A stretch of DNA of 6,632 bases from Aulosira sp. FACHB-615 (GTDB taxonomy: Bacteria; Cyanobacteriota; Cyanobacteriia; Cyanobacteriales; Nostocaceae). The notes beneath the pieces are model-generated. The model worked only from the letters and a program-made list of their open reading frames with translations, was not told where the DNA came from and did no database searches. Shown here in pieces: positions 5,357-6,632 of the stretch (position 1 is its first letter; every line of letters starts with the position of its first letter). The translations under genes and the position numbers were made by a program. The stretch spans positions 1 to 6,632 of the forward strand of contig NZ_JACJSE010000072.1 of the NCBI RefSeq assembly GCF_014698045.1, written 5' to 3'.

Positions 5357-5703
5357 AATAACGACAGCTGCCCAGGAGAAAGCTTGTTTTCTCTGGTTGG
5401 GGGCTGGGGCAATGTGGTTTGTGCTGGAATTAAGCAGTATCGTGATTTTCCCTCAAACTTTGTGTACCCTCGTTTCTCTCTGCGCTGCTGTAGCTTTTGA
5501 TAGTTGTCCAATGCGGCTTGATAATCAGGAAAATCTAGGTCTTGTGATTTACCGAATCCTTTTTTGGCAGCACTACCCCAGGTTTTGGTGATGACCCACT
5601 CGCCAAATACATTCTGACACAGCGTTAAGGCGTAAAATCGCGTGTGCCGTTGCCACTTGCATTCTTGCCAGATGTCTAGTCGGTAAACAGTTTGCTCAAG
5701 CAT
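5353..5703 (-). CDS. Small WGR-domain protein ending in a sliding-clamp binding motif (QLSLF)
   Basis: This is a 116-residue protein. Residues about 7-82 follow the WGR domain pattern: YRLDIWQE strand, RFYALTLCQNVFGEWVITKTWG (22-43), a glycine turn, then a helix (DYQAALDNYQKL) and KRGY at 77-80. The name-giving Trp-Gly-Arg is WGS here (42-44). WGR domains bind nucleic acids in PARPs and in small bacterial proteins. A Pro-rich linker leads to the last five residues, QLSLF (112-116). This is exactly the consensus peptide QL(S/D)LF by which polymerases and repair proteins bind the DnaN clamp. The frame is open upstream to an ATG at 5805, but the extra part would span the promoter and lacks domain similarity, so ATG 5703 is preferred. 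The stop codon overlaps that of the convergent nuclease-fold gene. Confidence 0.75.
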   Translation of the reverse strand: MLEQTVYRLDIWQECKWQRHTRFYALTLCQNVFGEWVITKTWGSAAKKGFGKSQDLDFPDYQAALDNYQKLQQRREKRGYTKFEGKSRYCLIPAQTTLPQPPTRENKLSPGQLSLF

Positions 5704-5704
5704 T

Positions 5705-5756
5705 TTTTCATACACAGCCCTTCTTGTATAATACTTAAATGCCAGGAAATCACAAA
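5705..5756. promoter_or_regulatory. Divergent overlapping promoters sharing one -10 region
   Basis: On the minus strand TTTGTG (5756-5751) lies 17 bp from TATTAT (5733-5728), about 25 bp before the WGR start at 5703. On the plus strand TTTTCA (5705-5710) lies 16 bp from a perfect TATAAT (5727-5732), about 65 bp before the acidic-protein start at 5798. The two -10 elements are the same DNA (GTATAATAC), so polymerase can sit on only one at a time. Confidence 0.5.
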
Positions 5757-5797
5757 CGCTACGCACAAGTTTTGTGGAAATTGGTGGACAAATAATC

Positions 5798-6049
5798 ATG
5801 ACCAATCAAATCTTTGTAGTAGTTGCAGATGGTTCGCAGCGTGAGTGGACTGAGGCAGAAAAGCATCTGATTAGCAATAACCCAGAACTAATTGACCAAC
5901 TTCAGGGCTGGCTGGAAAATTCGTTGAGCGACGGCTGTTGGCATCCACAGAATTATCAATTTCTGCAAAGACTAATCAACCCATTGAAGATAGAACTGTT
6001 CTGCTTGTTTCAAGACGAAGAACTTGATGAAATCGAAATTCCGTTCTGA
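5798..6049 (+). CDS. Small acidic protein, function unknown
   Basis: This 83-residue protein starts at ATG 5798, with GGTGGA about 9 nt upstream; a GTG 24 nt earlier is an alternative. It has 15 Asp/Glu against four Lys/Arg. The N-terminal strand is hydrophobic (QIFVVVADGS), a central segment is helical with Trp and Leu, and the tail is very acidic (DEELDEIEIPF, 73-83). I recognise no family. It is divergent from the WGR gene, shares its promoter region and is followed by a terminator at 6064-6092, so it is probably a one-gene unit. A DNA-mimic or partner-binding role would fit the charge, but this is only a guess. Confidence 0.6.
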   Translation: MTNQIFVVVADGSQREWTEAEKHLISNNPELIDQLQGWLENSLSDGCWHPQNYQFLQRLINPLKIELFCLFQDEELDEIEIPF

Positions 6050-6063
6050 CATTTAATTGTTCT

Positions 6064-6092
6064 AGACCTCCCGTGAAAACAGGAGGTCTTTT
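6064..6092 (+). terminator. Rho-independent terminator
   Basis: AGACCTCC (6064-6071) pairs with GGAGGTCT (6082-6089) over a 10-nt loop, followed at once by TTT and a U-rich stretch. It lies 15 bp after the stop of the acidic-protein gene. Confidence 0.75.
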
Positions 6093-6130
6093 CGCTTCGC
6101 TATTCGCCATTGAAATAACTCTCGACATTT

Positions 6131-6135
6131 AGGAG
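6131..6135 (+). promoter_or_regulatory. Strong ribosome binding site AGGAG
   Basis: AGGAG lies 8 nt before ATG 6144 and fixes the start of the membrane-anchored protein. It is the clearest ribosome binding site in the window. No convincing -35/-10 pair was found between the terminator and this site. Confidence 0.7.
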
Positions 6136-6143
6136 ACAAAACA

Positions 6144-6632
6144 ATGGAAACTATTCAACTATCTCTCAATTACTTGTTGGAAATTGTTGTTGTAGGCTTC
6201 TTCAGCTTCATGGTCGTAGACTTTGTGAACACTGCGTTCGCTTCCTGCACCAAAGCTTACGCCGCCGCCCACATCCAACACCTTGACCCATCCCTGGTGC
6301 CAGAACTACTCGCTACAACAACAACAGCACCAGCCACCCCAGAACCAACACCAACCACACCAGTACCAGCACAACAAATCGCTACACCAGAGTTCGTGCT
6401 AACAGATGACCCTTGGCAAGAAACGCAGTTGCGCGAACTGCCCGAACCTTGGGAACTACCTACAGACATTCAACCAAACCCAATACTACCCCAAGCTGTT
6501 GTATTTCCATTCCCCACACTCAAGCTGTTGCCGCCAGCAGCTTCCGTTGTGCAACAGACTAAGCCCAAGTCCAAAACCACCAAGCCCAAATCTACCACAA
6601 CCAAGAAAACCACTAAACCTAAACCTACCAAC
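6144..6632 (+). CDS. Membrane-anchored Pro/Thr/Lys-rich protein (partial, runs off right edge)
   Basis: The frame is open from ATG 6144 to the window end, 163 codons without a stop. Residues about 8-28 form one hydrophobic segment (LNYLLEIVVVGFFSFMVVDFV), a membrane anchor or uncleaved signal. Then comes a low-complexity Thr/Pro/Ala part (58-82), two related short motifs DDPWQE (88-93) and PEPWEL (100-105), a proline-rich middle (111-132) and a Lys/Thr/Pro tail with KTTKPK repeats (144-149, 155-160). The tail resembles basic DNA- or wall-binding tails. Similar proteins with an N-terminal anchor, Thr/Pro stretch, DPWE-like motif and basic tail occur in Nostoc-type cyanobacteria, without known function. 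Codons are richer in C here than in neighbouring genes because of the ACC/CCC repeats. Whether the tail lies inside or outside the cell cannot be read from the sequence. Confidence 0.7.
   Translation, partial: METIQLSLNYLLEIVVVGFFSFMVVDFVNTAFASCTKAYAAAHIQHLDPSLVPELLATTTTAPATPEPTPTTPVPAQQIATPEFVLTDDPWQETQLRELPEPWELPTDIQPNPILPQAVVFPFPTLKLLPPAASVVQQTKPKSKTTKPKSTTTKKTTKPKPTN

Noticed and set aside
5316..5591. Plus-strand 91-codon frame over the WGR gene
   Set aside because: It overlaps both the nuclease-fold gene and the WGR gene; the minus strand carries the recognisable domain.
5704..5805. N-terminal extension of the WGR protein to ATG 5805
   Set aside because: The added 34 residues would be encoded across the likely promoter and overlap the start of the divergent gene; no domain similarity is seen in them.
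6257..6469. Minus-strand Ser/Gly/Val-rich 70-codon frame
   Set aside because: It is the complement of Thr/Pro codon repeats in the plus-strand gene.

Overview
The window looks like part of a plasmid (or other accessory replicon) from a filamentous, Nostoc-like cyanobacterium. Three copies of the HIP1 octamer GCGATCGC (998-1005, 4320-4327, 4979-4986), a cyanobacterial group-2 type sigma factor, AT-rich spacers and several small proteins of cyanobacterial plasmid type point that way. No rRNA, tRNA or core metabolic gene is present. The plasmid assignment is inference from two partition-type loci lying close together.

Left part (1-679): the 5' end of an actin-like, ParM/StbA-type segregation ATPase reads leftward off the window edge. 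Its upstream spacer holds a cluster of 11-bp iterons (consensus GACCCCCATTT) on both strands, laid out like a ParR-binding centromere. Then come about 280 bases without a credible gene that carry the promoter of the next gene. Centre-left (680-2181): a sigma-70 family factor whose promoter-contacting residues are unusually changed, a 244-bp MITE-like element with 14-bp perfect terminal inverted repeats and flanking AATAAT repeats, and a 45-bp double palindrome (GAAACTAAYRTTAGTTTC twice) upstream of parA.

Centre (2182-4208): a tightly coupled parA-parB pair. ParA has a Walker A motif without the signature lysine, and ParB has changed CTP-motif residues, so this is a divergent segregation cassette. 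A strong hairpin follows parB.

Right part (4329-6632): a small zinc-ribbon protein (minus), a PD-(D/E)XK nuclease-fold protein (plus) whose stop codon overlaps that of a convergent WGR-domain protein (minus), a small acidic protein (plus) expressed divergently from the WGR gene through a shared -10 region, a clear terminator, and a membrane-anchored Pro/Thr/Lys-rich protein running off the right edge. The most striking single item is the WGR protein, which ends exactly in QLSLF, the consensus bacterial sliding-clamp binding peptide. This suggests a small replication-fork or repair factor.

Taken together, the region combines replicon maintenance (two partition-like systems), its own transcription specificity (sigma factor) and small DNA-transaction proteins. 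Functional links between the modules are inferred from proximity only.
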